A stretch of 64,000 nt of DNA from Treponema sp. (GCA_016281495.1 JAEEIU010000012.1:1-64000), one strand, 5' to 3'. Counted from the stretch's first letter, positions 6,817 to 16,496 are shown. The notes: generated from the letters alone by a model not told the origin. Translations and numbers: made by a program.

Positions 6817-7806
6817 TTAAATGAACCTGTGGGTCCAGCTGATTGCAAGACGCTTAAAGTACCACTCACGGCCGCTTACATTTGAAGTCAGCATCTCATA
6901 TTCACTGTTGAACTCTGAGTCAAAGCTTCTGCGGCTGGAAAAATCAAATATGCACGAGAGGCTGTCTTTTTCTCCCAGCTTGAACTGAGCGACAGGGCTT
7001 ATTGAAATCTCCGCAAAATCTCCGTCAAAAGTTGCGTCAAATTCTCCGTAAACAGAACCGTCATAATATCCCACGGATTTGAACATCAATCCCACTACAT
7101 TCAATGGAAGCGGCATCTGATAGCCCAAGACTACCTGTGCTTCATAGGCAAACCCCTGTGCCTTGGTTCTTGTGCACTGCCATTCAAAAAGCGTGTCCTT
7201 GTCTACTCCCGCCATGCCCGTATAAACCGCGGTATAGGAAGCGATCAAAAGTACATGGCTCCAGTCTCCGGGAATCAGCGCGCCGGTGTCAAACTGAAAT
7301 GTCGCACCCGCATAAAAGTCATAATACGGATGAGTAAAAGTAGAAAGCGTATCATACTCATGCGAAATCTTGTTATACTCGGCAACCCCTTCAAGGCCAA
7401 GATAATTCCATCCCCAGCCGATTGAAGCTCCCGCTCGCAGAATTAAAAAAGGAACGGGCACAAATTCAACACCAAATTTCGGTCTGATGGAAACGGGTGT
7501 AAGTTCAAGGCCGCCACACAGATTTACGCACGCATCCTTAAGGAGCATGTTCTCTCCAAGCGGGGTGCTGATGGTGTAGGAGCCGTTGAGTGTTGTTGCC
7601 AGTTCTACACCATCATAAGGACCTGTAATCGGAGAAAAATGTGTTCCTCCGGTAATAAAGTCGGATTTGGGATAATAGGCAAAATCTGTTGTCAAAGACA
7701 AAGAATATGGCAGGCTCTCTTCTGTTGCCTCCTCTGCACAAAGCTGCGGGCCAAAAATCATCATGGCGGAAACCACAGCCGTCAATAAAAGTTTGTTTTT
7801 CCTCAT
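6817..7806 (-). CDS. Outer-membrane beta-barrel protein, paralog 1
   Basis: A 329-residue exported protein: Sec signal peptide ending near ...FGPQLCAEE, then alternating-strand segments rich in Tyr, Phe and Gly (FAYYPKSDFITGGTHFSPITG; GGLELTPVSIRPKFGVEF) and a C-terminal aromatic strand WYFKRLAISWTHRFI, as expected for a BAM-assembled barrel. It closely matches the gene at 9407-10396 along its whole length. Function (pore, adhesin or structural) is unknown. The ATG at 7806 has AAGGAGA upstream. Confidence 0.75.
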   Translation of the reverse strand: MRKNKLLLTAVVSAMMIFGPQLCAEEATEESLPYSLSLTTDFAYYPKSDFITGGTHFSPITGPYDGVELATTLNGSYTISTPLGENMLLKDACVNLCGGLELTPVSIRPKFGVEFVPVPFLILRAGASIGWGWNYLGLEGVAEYNKISHEYDTLSTFTHPYYDFYAGATFQFDTGALIPGDWSHVLLIASYTAVYTGMAGVDKDTLFEWQCTRTKAQGFAYEAQVVLGYQMPLPLNVVGLMFKSVGYYDGSVYGEFDATFDGDFAEISISPVAQFKLGEKDSLSCIFDFSSRRSFDSEFNSEYEMLTSNVSGREWYFKRLAISWTHRFI

Positions 7807-7862
7807 ACTTGATTCTCCTTAAAAATCAATTTAATTTATTTACTCTTCCTGAATCTTAATCT

Positions 7863-9251
7863 TTAGCGTTTGCGGCATATCCTGAAAACTTTAACGATTC
7901 CACCGATGAACGCAAGAGATGCAGAAACCAAAAGCACGATGTAAAGATCCGGCACGAACAGCCTTACAACCCATAGCGGCGTATCCAGCAGAATCTTTGT
8001 AAAGGTCAAAAGGAACAGGGGGAAAACAAGATAACCAAGAATGCCCAAGATGATTTTTACCACCCTTCTTTTCTTTCCCTGTGACTCAACACGACGAGAT
8101 TTAAAGGCCCTTACCAAAATGAAAAGTGACAGGCAGAATATCAAAAGATAGATTGCGTCATAGAGAAGATGCAGCTTAATGTATTCGGTTTTGCTTACTT
8201 CCTCCACAGACTCGCCCCCTAAGATTGAGACAGTGTTCCAGACTACGTCGTTCATAAGATTGTTCAGAACAAACTCATCGTTGGCATTTATCATAAAGCA
8301 GCATGCAAGGTTTTCTCCCGGCAGGATGAACATGTAGGTGATGCCGTTCTCCACCTGGCCTCCGTGAAACACCATGGGATAACCCTCCCACTTCATGTAG
8401 TTCCAGCCCATTCCGTAATAGGCGTCATATTCATCTACACCCAGCGGAACGTTTTTATACCACATCTTGCTTATAGACTCGCTCGTGATTATTCTTTCAC
8501 CCTTTTCCGTAAGTCCACCGTTAAGATACATCCTCAGATATTTCGCATGATTGTTTGGTGTAGAGGCGATATAGCCCGCAGGCTCATGGAACCAAGATTT
8601 TTCCGTAGGGAAATCCGCGTCACCCTGCTTGAAAAAACCGAAGTAATTTCTGTTGCCCTTCAAAAGCTTTGGGCTGTCCTTTATCTTCCATGCATTTGCC
8701 ATTGTGTCCGGCATGCCAATAGGTTCAAAAACATTCTTCCGGCCATAATCCTCATAGGACATGCCGCTCACCGACTCAATTATTTTTCCAAGCAAATCGT
8801 AATTCACATTTGCATACTCATACTTTCCATAAGAATCCGTAACCTTTACATTATGAAGTTTGGCATGAGTGTCAAAGCCGCTTGTCTGATTCAAGAGTGA
8901 AAGCACCGTGACTCTTTTCTCAAATTGAAAATCTGGAAGATATGCGGAAACATCCTCTTCAAGATTCACAAGGCCTTTTTCAACCAATTGCATGATGCAA
9001 AGTGCCGTATAAGATTTGCTCATTGATCCTATGTAGAACTGCCGGTTCATGTCCGTACACTCGCCGTAAGTCCTTTCCATAATGGCCTGATCTGGATCTG
9101 TCAAAACGAATGCCATTCCCGGAATGTGATATGCTTCTGTTATCTGATTAAGATAATCATCAAGCTTCTGAATCCGGGAAGAGTCCAAAGCCTCCTGTGC
9201 AAAACACATCGGAGCCAATACAAATAAAATTACTGATAAGAATCTTTTCAT
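7863..9251 (-). CDS. Serine beta-lactamase-like hydrolase with C-terminal membrane domain
   Basis: A 462-residue protein with a signal peptide, a class C beta-lactamase/DD-peptidase fold and three or four C-terminal membrane helices. Active-site motifs are visible: SMSK (SxxK nucleophile and base), YANVNY (YxN) and HGG in MVFHGGQ. Such proteins cleave D-amino-acid peptides, esters or beta-lactams at the cell surface; the substrate is not predictable. I chose ATG 9251 because GAGG lies six bases before it; in-frame codons further upstream have no ribosome site. It lies between the two barrel paralogs on the same strand. Confidence 0.82.
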   Translation of the reverse strand: MKRFLSVILFVLAPMCFAQEALDSSRIQKLDDYLNQITEAYHIPGMAFVLTDPDQAIMERTYGECTDMNRQFYIGSMSKSYTALCIMQLVEKGLVNLEEDVSAYLPDFQFEKRVTVLSLLNQTSGFDTHAKLHNVKVTDSYGKYEYANVNYDLLGKIIESVSGMSYEDYGRKNVFEPIGMPDTMANAWKIKDSPKLLKGNRNYFGFFKQGDADFPTEKSWFHEPAGYIASTPNNHAKYLRMYLNGGLTEKGERIITSESISKMWYKNVPLGVDEYDAYYGMGWNYMKWEGYPMVFHGGQVENGITYMFILPGENLACCFMINANDEFVLNNLMNDVVWNTVSILGGESVEEVSKTEYIKLHLLYDAIYLLIFCLSLFILVRAFKSRRVESQGKKRRVVKIILGILGYLVFPLFLLTFTKILLDTPLWVVRLFVPDLYIVLLVSASLAFIGGIVKVFRICRKR

Positions 9252-9354
9252 AAAAAACCTCATGACGCAAATCATAACGCATCGAAAAAAATACGCAATA
9301 TCAAAATGAGGAACCTAACATGCATTTATGAGGTACTTAATATGGCAGGAAACA

Positions 9355-9389
9355 AAGAAAAAGACCGGGCTGCAAGACGCTTCCCGGCC
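9355..9389 (-). terminator. Intrinsic terminator after barrel paralog 2
   Basis: On the minus strand GCCGGG pairs with CCCGGT around AAGCGTCTTGCAG, followed by CTTTTTCTTTG. It stands 18 bases beyond the stop codon at 9407. Confidence 0.65.
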
Positions 9390-9406
9390 ATTGTAAGCAT
9401 GAATTT

Positions 9407-10396
9407 TTACATGAACTTGTGTGACCAGCTAAATGCAATACGCTTAAAGTACCATTCACGGCCCGTTACATTTGTGATCAATTTTTCACCTGGCTTGCTG
9501 TATTCAGTCTCAAAACTTCTTTGGCTTGAAAAATCAAAGAGGCATGTAAGTTCATCCTTGTCGCCAAAATTGAACCTTGCAAGTGGACTTATGGAAATCT
9601 CCGCAAAATCTCCGTCATAGGTATTGTCAAAGCTTCCGTAAACCGCACCGTCATAATATCCTGTAACCTTGAACAGCATACCCGCAAGAGTCAGAGGAAG
9701 CGGCATCTGGTATCCCAAAACACCCTGGAACTCATAGGAAAGACCGCGAGCCTTACCCTTACTGCACTGCCATTCATAGACGCTGTAATCATCAAGCCCC
9801 GCAATGCCAGAATAAGTTGTTGTATATGAAGCAAGAATTACAACATGAGTCCAGTCGCCCTTGATGATGGCACCGGTATCAAACTGGAATGTAGCACCCG
9901 CCCAGAAATCATAATACGGATGACTGAAAGTTGAAAGCTTTTCATAATCATAGTTGACCGTATTGAGCACACACAGTCCCTCTATGCTTCCAATATTCCA
10001 GCCCCATCCAATTGAAGTTCCGGCAGAAAAAATCAGGAAAGGCACAGGAGTAAAGTCAACACTGAGCTTGGGCCTGATGGAAACAGGAGTCAGCTCAAGG
10101 CCACCTTTAAATGCCACATTCGCATCTTTAAGAAGAAAATTTTCTCCAAGAGGTGTGGCCAGAGTATAGGATGCCGTAAGGGTTGTACGTATCTCAACTG
10201 AGTCGTAGATTCCCGTTATCGGTGCAAAATGCGTTCCACCTGTAATGACGTCTGATTTTGGATAATAGGCAAAATCCGTAACAAGCTTAAGGCCAAAGGG
10301 TGACTTTTCCTCTGCCTCATCCTCTGCAAAGATCGGCACGGTAAATGCCATCATGGCAGTAATCAATGCCATAAAAATCATTTTATTTCGTTTCAT
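9407..10396 (-). CDS. Outer-membrane beta-barrel protein, paralog 2
   Basis: A 329-residue exported protein that resembles the 6817-7806 product throughout, with shared segments such as FAYYPKSD, ITGGTHF, TPVSIRPK and DFSSxRSF and the C-terminal WYFKRIAFSWSHKFM. It has a Sec signal peptide ending near VPIFAEDE. The start at ATG 10396 has AAGGAG eight bases upstream; a farther upstream in-frame ATG has none. The pair probably arose by tandem duplication, now separated by the hydrolase gene. The role at the surface is unknown. Confidence 0.75.
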   Translation of the reverse strand: MKRNKMIFMALITAMMAFTVPIFAEDEAEEKSPFGLKLVTDFAYYPKSDVITGGTHFAPITGIYDSVEIRTTLTASYTLATPLGENFLLKDANVAFKGGLELTPVSIRPKLSVDFTPVPFLIFSAGTSIGWGWNIGSIEGLCVLNTVNYDYEKLSTFSHPYYDFWAGATFQFDTGAIIKGDWTHVVILASYTTTYSGIAGLDDYSVYEWQCSKGKARGLSYEFQGVLGYQMPLPLTLAGMLFKVTGYYDGAVYGSFDNTYDGDFAEISISPLARFNFGDKDELTCLFDFSSQRSFETEYSKPGEKLITNVTGREWYFKRIAFSWSHKFM

Positions 10397-10458
10397 CTTC
10401 AATTCTCCTTTATTGCTGGCCATTATACTGACATTTCTCCGTCATGACAAGTTTAATG

Positions 10459-10497
10459 AAAAAAAATGGCCGGGCGTAAAAAACAATTCCCGGTCAT
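10459..10497 (-). terminator. Intrinsic terminator of the alcohol dehydrogenase gene
   Basis: Minus strand ATGACCGGG pairs with CCCGGCCAT (one mismatch) and is followed by eight T. It begins 13 bases after the stop codon. Confidence 0.8.
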
Positions 10498-10510
10498 TTT
10501 TACAGAGCCT

Positions 10511-11689
10511 TTATTTGCTCATTTTATAAATCTCGTACATGTCCTCTTCTTTTAGGAATCTTGCCGAGCCTTTGCCGCCGTTTACACCGACAGCGCATTT
10601 GTGTGCCATGAGCCTAAGGTCTTCTTCCGTTGCATTTACTCCAAGTTCACGCAGGTTTGTAGGCATCTTTATTTCACGGTAGAAGTCTTCCATCGCCTCT
10701 ATTCCACTGAGTGCAATTTCTTCGTCAGTGCCAACCGGAGCAACACCCATGACATTAAGAGCATAGCGCTTGAACCGTGGGAGGCAGTTCTTGTAAACGT
10801 ATCTTGCCCAGCTTCCCCAGATTGCCGCAAGTCCAGCACCATGTGCAACATCATAAAGTCCGCCCAGCTCATGCTCAAGCTTGTGGGTCATCCAGTCGCC
10901 GCCGTCGTTTCCGCAGCCAGTGAGTCCGTTATGAGAAAGGCTTCCCGCCCACATCACCTCAGCACGCGCATCGTAATTCTTCGGGTCCTTAACAAGTATT
11001 TTGGCATTTTCCTTTACCGTGCGCAACAAAGCCTCTGCCATTGAGTCAGTCAGTTCCATGTTACCGCCGTTGGTAAAATAGCGTTCCATAGTGTGCATCA
11101 TGATGTCCGTACAGCCGCATGCAGTCTGATAGTCGGGGAGTGTCATTGTGAGTTCTGGATTCAAGATTGCAAAACGTGGCCGGCAATAATCACTTGAATA
11201 TCCCCTCTTAACAAGGCCCTCTTCCTTTGTGATTACGGATGAATCGCTCATTTCACTACCGGTGGCCGCAAGAGTAAGGATTACGCCAAGGGGCATGCAG
11301 TCTTTTGCCTCACGCTTGTAATCGTAAAAATCCCAGACATCACCCTCGTTCATTAAACCGTAACCGATTGCCTTTGCAGAATCAATTGCGCTTCCACCAC
11401 CCACGGCAAGAAGGAAATCAACACCCTCTTTCTTACAAAGTTCAATTCCCTCGTAGACAAGACTCAAGTGTGGATTTGGTACTGCCCCACCAAGCTTTAC
11501 GTATGGGATACCTGCGGCATCAAGTTTGTCCGTGACCTTTTGCATGAGCCCTGATTTGATGACGCTTCCACCACCATAGTGAATCAAAACCTTCTTTCCG
11601 CCGAATTCTTTAACCAGATCGGCAACCTTTTCCTCGGTATTCTTTCCGAATACAACCTTTGTCGGTGTAAAATACTTGAAGTCAAACAT
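10511..11689 (-). CDS. Iron-containing alcohol dehydrogenase (butanol dehydrogenase / YqhD type)
   Basis: A 392-residue group III alcohol dehydrogenase that would reduce aldehydes to alcohols with NAD(P)H. The nucleotide-binding GGGS patch (LLAVGGGSAIDSAKAIGYG), LTLAATGSEMSDSSVI and the metal-binding Asp/His set in DIMMHTMERYF and HKLEHELGGLYDVAHGAGLA are all in place. The ATG at 11689 has GGAGG eight bases upstream; a GTG two codons earlier lacks spacing. It is a single gene with its own terminator, likely serving fermentative redox balance or aldehyde detoxification. Confidence 0.92.
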   Translation of the reverse strand: MFDFKYFTPTKVVFGKNTEEKVADLVKEFGGKKVLIHYGGGSVIKSGLMQKVTDKLDAAGIPYVKLGGAVPNPHLSLVYEGIELCKKEGVDFLLAVGGGSAIDSAKAIGYGLMNEGDVWDFYDYKREAKDCMPLGVILTLAATGSEMSDSSVITKEEGLVKRGYSSDYCRPRFAILNPELTMTLPDYQTACGCTDIMMHTMERYFTNGGNMELTDSMAEALLRTVKENAKILVKDPKNYDARAEVMWAGSLSHNGLTGCGNDGGDWMTHKLEHELGGLYDVAHGAGLAAIWGSWARYVYKNCLPRFKRYALNVMGVAPVGTDEEIALSGIEAMEDFYREIKMPTNLRELGVNATEEDLRLMAHKCAVGVNGGKGSARFLKEEDMYEIYKMSK

Positions 11690-11757
11690 AAACACATCCT
11701 CCTTTATTATGGATAAAAGTTTAGCATAAAAAGATGAACAATGATAGGCTCAAGGTA

Positions 11758-11786
11758 TCAACAACATGATAAAAATGTGCTATACT
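11758..11786 (+). promoter_or_regulatory. Promoter of esterase-acyltransferase-galK operon
   Basis: TCAACA (11758-11763), 17-base spacer, TATACT (11781-11786). The leader contains a small hairpin, TGCCA-GTAA-TGGCA (11798-11811), before the AGGAGA ribosome site. Confidence 0.6.
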
Positions 11787-11842
11787 TTTTACATTCATGC
11801 CAGTAATGGCAGGCCGCTAATGATTTTTTTTAGGAGAATGAA

Positions 11843-12820
11843 ATGGTTTTGACAAATGAAGAATTAAAGAAGATTTACTTTGGGGCCTACAGTTTTGAAG
11901 AAACACCGGACGGATACCTAAAGGCAAACCAGCACACAAAGGAACAGATGGAATATTTTAAGGGTGCGCTGGACTTCTGGTATGAACGATGTGATGCAAG
12001 CACGGCAAAGACCTTTGAGTTCCAGACCGAGGCAACGGAAGTTTCATTCGATTACAAAATCATCTGGACAGGCTCATTAGACTCCTTTGAAATGGCAGTT
12101 GACGGACTTATAACAAAAATCATTTACTTAAAGGATATTGTAAAGGGCGACACTGTAAAAGAACCATTCCCGGAAGGCACTCTCACATGGGAACTTCCTG
12201 AAGGCAAGAAAAACGTAATCATTTATCTTCCTGCAGACGCTACCGTAGTGGTACGTAATTTTAAAATCAACGCATCATACACTCCGGCAAAAAAGGGTGA
12301 AAAAGTCTTGTGGCTCGGGGATTCAATCACACAGGGATTCGGTCCGCTCCGTTCTTCACAAACTTATGTCAGCGTGGCAAACAGGCTCCTGAATTATGAC
12401 ATCATCAATCAGGGAATCGGCGGTTACGTATACGACAAAAAATCACTCTTAAAAATGGAAGGCTACAGTCCCGACAAAATCATCGTTGCCCTTGGAACAA
12501 ACCAGTACGGCTGCGAGACAATGAAGGATATCGAGGAATACTATGAAACCTTGATTAACCTTTATGGAACAAAGATTCCGATTCTGTGCATAAGCCCACT
12601 CTGGCGTGGAGACAACGTGGACGGAATTCCAACCCTGACCCGCTTCTGTGAGGACGTAAAGAAAATCGCCGCACAATATTCCAACGTAAAGATCGTGGAC
12701 GGATTCAAGCTGGTACCGCATTTGAGCGAATACTATCTGGACAACCTTCACCCGAATCAGCTGGGCACGGAAGTATATGCACGGAATCTGGTAGAAGAAA
12801 TACGAAGGATTGGATTTTAG
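11843..12820 (+). CDS. SGNH/GDSL hydrolase, putative carbohydrate esterase
   Basis: A 325-residue protein with an N-terminal beta-sandwich (residues 1-150) of the type seen before SGNH domains in CE2-like enzymes, and a C-terminal SGNH domain. Blocks are complete: LGDSIT with nucleophile Ser161, the Gly in NQGIGG, GTNQ, and DNLHPN with the catalytic Asp-His. There is no signal peptide, so it should act in the cytoplasm on imported acetylated oligosaccharides. It heads an operon with an acyltransferase and galactokinase, which supports a role in de-acetylating galactose-bearing glycans. The exact substrate is inferred. Confidence 0.83.
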   Translation: MVLTNEELKKIYFGAYSFEETPDGYLKANQHTKEQMEYFKGALDFWYERCDASTAKTFEFQTEATEVSFDYKIIWTGSLDSFEMAVDGLITKIIYLKDIVKGDTVKEPFPEGTLTWELPEGKKNVIIYLPADATVVVRNFKINASYTPAKKGEKVLWLGDSITQGFGPLRSSQTYVSVANRLLNYDIINQGIGGYVYDKKSLLKMEGYSPDKIIVALGTNQYGCETMKDIEEYYETLINLYGTKIPILCISPLWRGDNVDGIPTLTRFCEDVKKIAAQYSNVKIVDGFKLVPHLSEYYLDNLHPNQLGTEVYARNLVEEIRRIGF

Positions 12821-12823
12821 GAA

Positions 12824-13837
12824 ATGTCTATGCAGGAACAGAGAAACGGTATAATTGATTTTTGGAAATTCATCTTTGCCATCGGAGTAATCCTGGTCCA
12901 CATTCCACTTCCTGGTGCTTGGGGCAACATAGGAACTGCCGTGGGAGTCTGCGGTGTTGGATTCTTTTACCTTATAAGCGGTTATGCATGTTACGGTCCC
13001 GACAAAAACGTAATGTGCTCAAAAATAATGAAACGCTTCCGACGCAATGGAATTATAACCATCATCGCGGTGGCGGTATATTTCCTGTTTGCAGTCATCA
13101 TGGCAAAATTTTTTGGGACCAGGCAGGAAGTTCTTTTATTCAAGCAGTACCTAAGGAATCCCATGTCTTACGTCCGCATGATTTTACTAGGTGACTTTGA
13201 GTACATCTACGGTTCCGCACTCTGGTTCATGGTTGCACTTTTATACTGTTACCTGATTTTCTATGCAATCGTCCGCTTTGAACTTAAGAAACTTGTTTAT
13301 GTCCTGACACCGATCCTCCTGCTTGTCCGAATTGTTGTTGATTCCTATGTGAACTCCTTCCCGGTAAGCTGGCACATCAGCGCAAACGTGATTGTCGGCG
13401 CCCTGCCCATGATGCTTCTTGGCTATGTGATTGCAGATAAAAAAGAAAGCCTGTGCAAGATTTCAAATCCGGTCTTGATCATTTCATGCATTGTTTCCGC
13501 AGCCCTCATGTTCCTTGCCGTGAACTTTAAGGTCGGAAGGATTGACATATCCCAGCCGTTCAAGATTCTGTGCGGTGCATCGATTTTCGTTTGTGGAATT
13601 AAAAATTCAGGAAGGCATATTTTTAAACCGGTTGAAAAGCTTGGCCGCGAAGATTCACTTTACATTTACCTCTGCCACTTCATCATAATCGTATTGCTTT
13701 CCGGTTGGATTTACAGCTTTTACTATAATGAAAAAAATCTATCATGGCAACTTCCTCTACTGGTAATCATCGTATCCATCCTGGCTGCAAGAGTAATCTC
13801 GCTTATTGTCAGGGCAATGACACGACATAGGGCATGA
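12824..13837 (+). CDS. Acyltransferase 3 family membrane protein
   Basis: A 337-residue integral membrane protein with about ten helices. It opens with the family's hallmark IIDFWKFIFAIGVILVHI, whose His in the first helix is conserved, followed by GFFYLISGYACY. These enzymes move acyl groups, often acetyl, onto envelope carbohydrates. It starts three bases after the esterase stop codon, so the two are co-translated; the operon then runs to galK. The acceptor is unknown. Confidence 0.82.
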   Translation: MSMQEQRNGIIDFWKFIFAIGVILVHIPLPGAWGNIGTAVGVCGVGFFYLISGYACYGPDKNVMCSKIMKRFRRNGIITIIAVAVYFLFAVIMAKFFGTRQEVLLFKQYLRNPMSYVRMILLGDFEYIYGSALWFMVALLYCYLIFYAIVRFELKKLVYVLTPILLLVRIVVDSYVNSFPVSWHISANVIVGALPMMLLGYVIADKKESLCKISNPVLIISCIVSAALMFLAVNFKVGRIDISQPFKILCGASIFVCGIKNSGRHIFKPVEKLGREDSLYIYLCHFIIIVLLSGWIYSFYYNEKNLSWQLPLLVIIVSILAARVISLIVRAMTRHRA

Positions 13838-13889
13838 TTTTTTTTGAATGGAAGAGAAACATTCCACACTGTAGAAGGAGAAATGAAAG

Positions 13890-15089
13890 ATGTCTAATGA
13901 TTTGACTTCAAGCGAATATACACCGGAAGAACTCAAGAACGCCTTCGTCAAAATGTATGGGGGAGATGAATCCTCATTAAGGCTCTACTCTTCTCCTGCC
14001 AGAATCAACATCATCGGAGAACACATAGACTACAACGGCGGGAAGGTTTTTCCAGCAAGCATAAACCGCTACCTCTACATCGCAATCCGCAAACGAAATG
14101 ACTCAAAGATTTTATACAACGACATAAGGTTCCCGGGCAGTTTTGAATTTGAGGCGAACCAGACTTTTGTTTACGACAAGTCAAATGATTATGCAAATTA
14201 CCTGAACGGCATCCTTCAGCAGCTAAAGGAAAGGGGATTCAAATTTGACTGTGGATTTGAAATCCTGATGGCATCAAACATTCCGGCTGGTGGAGGGATT
14301 TCTTCTTCTTCCGCACTGGAATGTGGTTTTGCCTATGCCGTAATCGACACATTCGGATTTGACATGGACCGCATGGAAATTGCAAAACTTGGGCAAATGA
14401 GCGAGCACAAATTCATGAACGTAAAATGCGGAATCATGGATCAGTTCATCATTGCAACAGGCAAAAAGAATTACGCTGAACTTTTGGACTGCAACACTCT
14501 TGAATACGAATACATCCCTCTTGAACTTGGTGACTACAGATTCGTCGTCATGAATACGAACAAGGTACGCAAGCTTGCCGATTCAAAATACAACGAACGC
14601 CGCGGACAATGCGAACAGGCCCTGAAAATACTTCAGGACAACGGAATAAAGATAAACGCCCTGTGCGAACTGTCTCCCAGTGAATGGAAAAAACACAGTC
14701 ATCTTGTCTCAGACCCAATCCTGAACAAACGCGCCCGTCATTGCATTGCCGAAAACCAGCGTGTAATCGATGCCGCCTCCACACTCAAGGAAGGCAATCT
14801 TGAAAAACTTGGCCAGCTCCTCAACGCCAGCCATAAATCACTCAAGGAAGACTACGAGGTAACCGGAATTGAACTGGACACGCTTGCCGAAACATCGCAA
14901 AAGCAGGAAGGATGTCTCGGTGCCAGAATGACCGGAGCAGGATTCGGTGGATGTGCAATTGCCCTTGTTCATAAGGACAAAATCAACAGTTTTATAGAAA
15001 ACGTCCAGTCCGCTTACGAAAAGGGAATCGGCTACAAGGCAGGATTTTTTGTATGCGAAACTGGAGACGGGGTTGCGAAAATCATCTGA
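13890..15089 (+). CDS. galK: Galactokinase
   Basis: A 399-residue GHMP kinase that phosphorylates galactose to galactose-1-phosphate, the entry to the Leloir pathway. The galactokinase signature ARINIIGEHIDYNGG is near the N-terminus, the ATP loop IPAGGGISSSSALE is in the middle, and GARMTGAGFGGCAIALV is near the C-terminus. Ribosome site AGAAGGAG precedes the ATG. galT and galE are not in the window. With the alpha-galactosidase at 57 kb it would consume galactose released from galactosides. Confidence 0.95.
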   Translation: MSNDLTSSEYTPEELKNAFVKMYGGDESSLRLYSSPARINIIGEHIDYNGGKVFPASINRYLYIAIRKRNDSKILYNDIRFPGSFEFEANQTFVYDKSNDYANYLNGILQQLKERGFKFDCGFEILMASNIPAGGGISSSSALECGFAYAVIDTFGFDMDRMEIAKLGQMSEHKFMNVKCGIMDQFIIATGKKNYAELLDCNTLEYEYIPLELGDYRFVVMNTNKVRKLADSKYNERRGQCEQALKILQDNGIKINALCELSPSEWKKHSHLVSDPILNKRARHCIAENQRVIDAASTLKEGNLEKLGQLLNASHKSLKEDYEVTGIELDTLAETSQKQEGCLGARMTGAGFGGCAIALVHKDKINSFIENVQSAYEKGIGYKAGFFVCETGDGVAKII

Positions 15090-15170
15090 TTTTGTAACAG
15101 ACTCTACCCCTGCAAGATTGCTTTGATATCCGAACCAGCCATGTACGATGATTGATTCGGAATCAGACTT

Positions 15171-16496
15171 CTAGAACCTAACCTTCAGGAACCTTACAAG
15201 ATTTATCAACGCACGGGATGCTTCGTCACACAAAACCGCAATGTACACACCGAGCATTCCCATCTTAAAGACAAAAACGCACAATGCTGCAATTCCTACC
15301 ACACCAACGGTTCCAACTCCCTGAGTAAAGAGCATCCACTTTGTATCACCATAACCACGGATTCCACTGCCAAGGATTATGTTACCCGATTTACCAAAGA
15401 GGTTTGCGGCAACAAGGATTACGAAAATCACGGACATTTCTATTAATTCCACATCCTTTGTGAACAGGCTCAATGTCAGTCGAGGGAAGAACGAAACAAA
15501 TATCAGTGCTGCGGCAGATACCAGGAACGACCATTTTATTGCAGTCTTTACAATGTTGCGGTAGAGTTTGAAATCCTTTGCACCTGTCGCTTCTCCAGTT
15601 AGGGTCAGGGTTCCGCTTCCAAGAGCACCGATTACTACAACCGCAAGAATTTCCAACGTGAACACCATGGTATAAATTCCGGCCGCTATTTCATTGATTG
15701 AATTCAAGATTCTTATGATGAAAAGGTTACCCACATTCCAGAGCAAATCTTCACATGCTGTCGGCACACCAAGCTTTATGGAACGCATGTATGGAACCGC
15801 ATCTGCATGAATGATTGTCTTGAAGCCCGGACTTGTAAAGAATTTATCCTTTTTACGTATCACCACATAAAGGAGGTAAATTGCACCTACATATTCTGCA
15901 ATGGTTGTTCCCAAAGCAGCACCCGCAATCTCCATCTTCGGGAAACCAAATTTTCCAAAAATCAACAGGTAGTCCAGAAGAATGTTCAAGCCGGAACGAA
16001 TTATTCCGTAAGTGACAAGGGGCTTTGTGTAGTTTGAAGTCTGAAATACAACACCGTAAGATGCTCCAAGTCCAAGAATCAAAAATACCGGTGCATAAAT
16101 CCTCGTGTATTTTACACAAAGATCCATTACGTTTTCCGAAACTCCCATCAGCTTAAAGACCAAAGGACTGCAGAAGGTCCAGAAGAAGAACAGCAAAATG
16201 GGGACGACATTATGAAACTTAATCATAGATGCGGCATAGCTTTTTGCCTTGTCTATATTTTTTTCTCCCACCGACTGACTTATCAAAATCGAAGTACCCA
16301 TCGAAAGCGAAAAGATGAACGACATTGTTGTCCAAACCGGAGCAGTTGCATTTCCAACCGCACTCATGTAGAGCTTGTCCATGTGTCCCAAAAATGCACG
16401 GTCAATGACCATTTGAACCTGTGAGATTAAATTGCTTAGCATGATTGGAACAAAAATTTTTACAAGTTTGTTTTTGTACTCTGTTTTAAAAAGCAT
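15171..16496 (-). CDS. MATE family efflux transporter
   Basis: A 441-residue, 12-helix multidrug and toxin extrusion protein with the usual two-fold repeat (FVPIMLSNLISQVQMVIDRAFLG in helix 1 and a related block near residue 240). It would export cationic compounds using an Na+ or H+ gradient. I chose ATG 16496, which has AAGGA seven bases upstream; longer in-frame starts would add a non-homologous 37-residue tail. It is divergent from the SUMF1-like gene. Confidence 0.88.
   Translation of the reverse strand: MLFKTEYKNKLVKIFVPIMLSNLISQVQMVIDRAFLGHMDKLYMSAVGNATAPVWTTMSFIFSLSMGTSILISQSVGEKNIDKAKSYAASMIKFHNVVPILLFFFWTFCSPLVFKLMGVSENVMDLCVKYTRIYAPVFLILGLGASYGVVFQTSNYTKPLVTYGIIRSGLNILLDYLLIFGKFGFPKMEIAGAALGTTIAEYVGAIYLLYVVIRKKDKFFTSPGFKTIIHADAVPYMRSIKLGVPTACEDLLWNVGNLFIIRILNSINEIAAGIYTMVFTLEILAVVVIGALGSGTLTLTGEATGAKDFKLYRNIVKTAIKWSFLVSAAALIFVSFFPRLTLSLFTKDVELIEMSVIFVILVAANLFGKSGNIILGSGIRGYGDTKWMLFTQGVGTVGVVGIAALCVFVFKMGMLGVYIAVLCDEASRALINLVRFLKVRF

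Noticed and set aside
11790-11840. Riboswitch in the esterase-galK leader
   Set aside because: Only one 5-bp hairpin and a T-run; no pattern of a known aptamer and the T-run is too far from the stem for a terminator.
15100-15175. Palindromic element like the REP family (TTGATTCGGAATCAG)
   Set aside because: The arms do not match the GTCAT/ATGAC family ends or stem pattern, and pairing is short.
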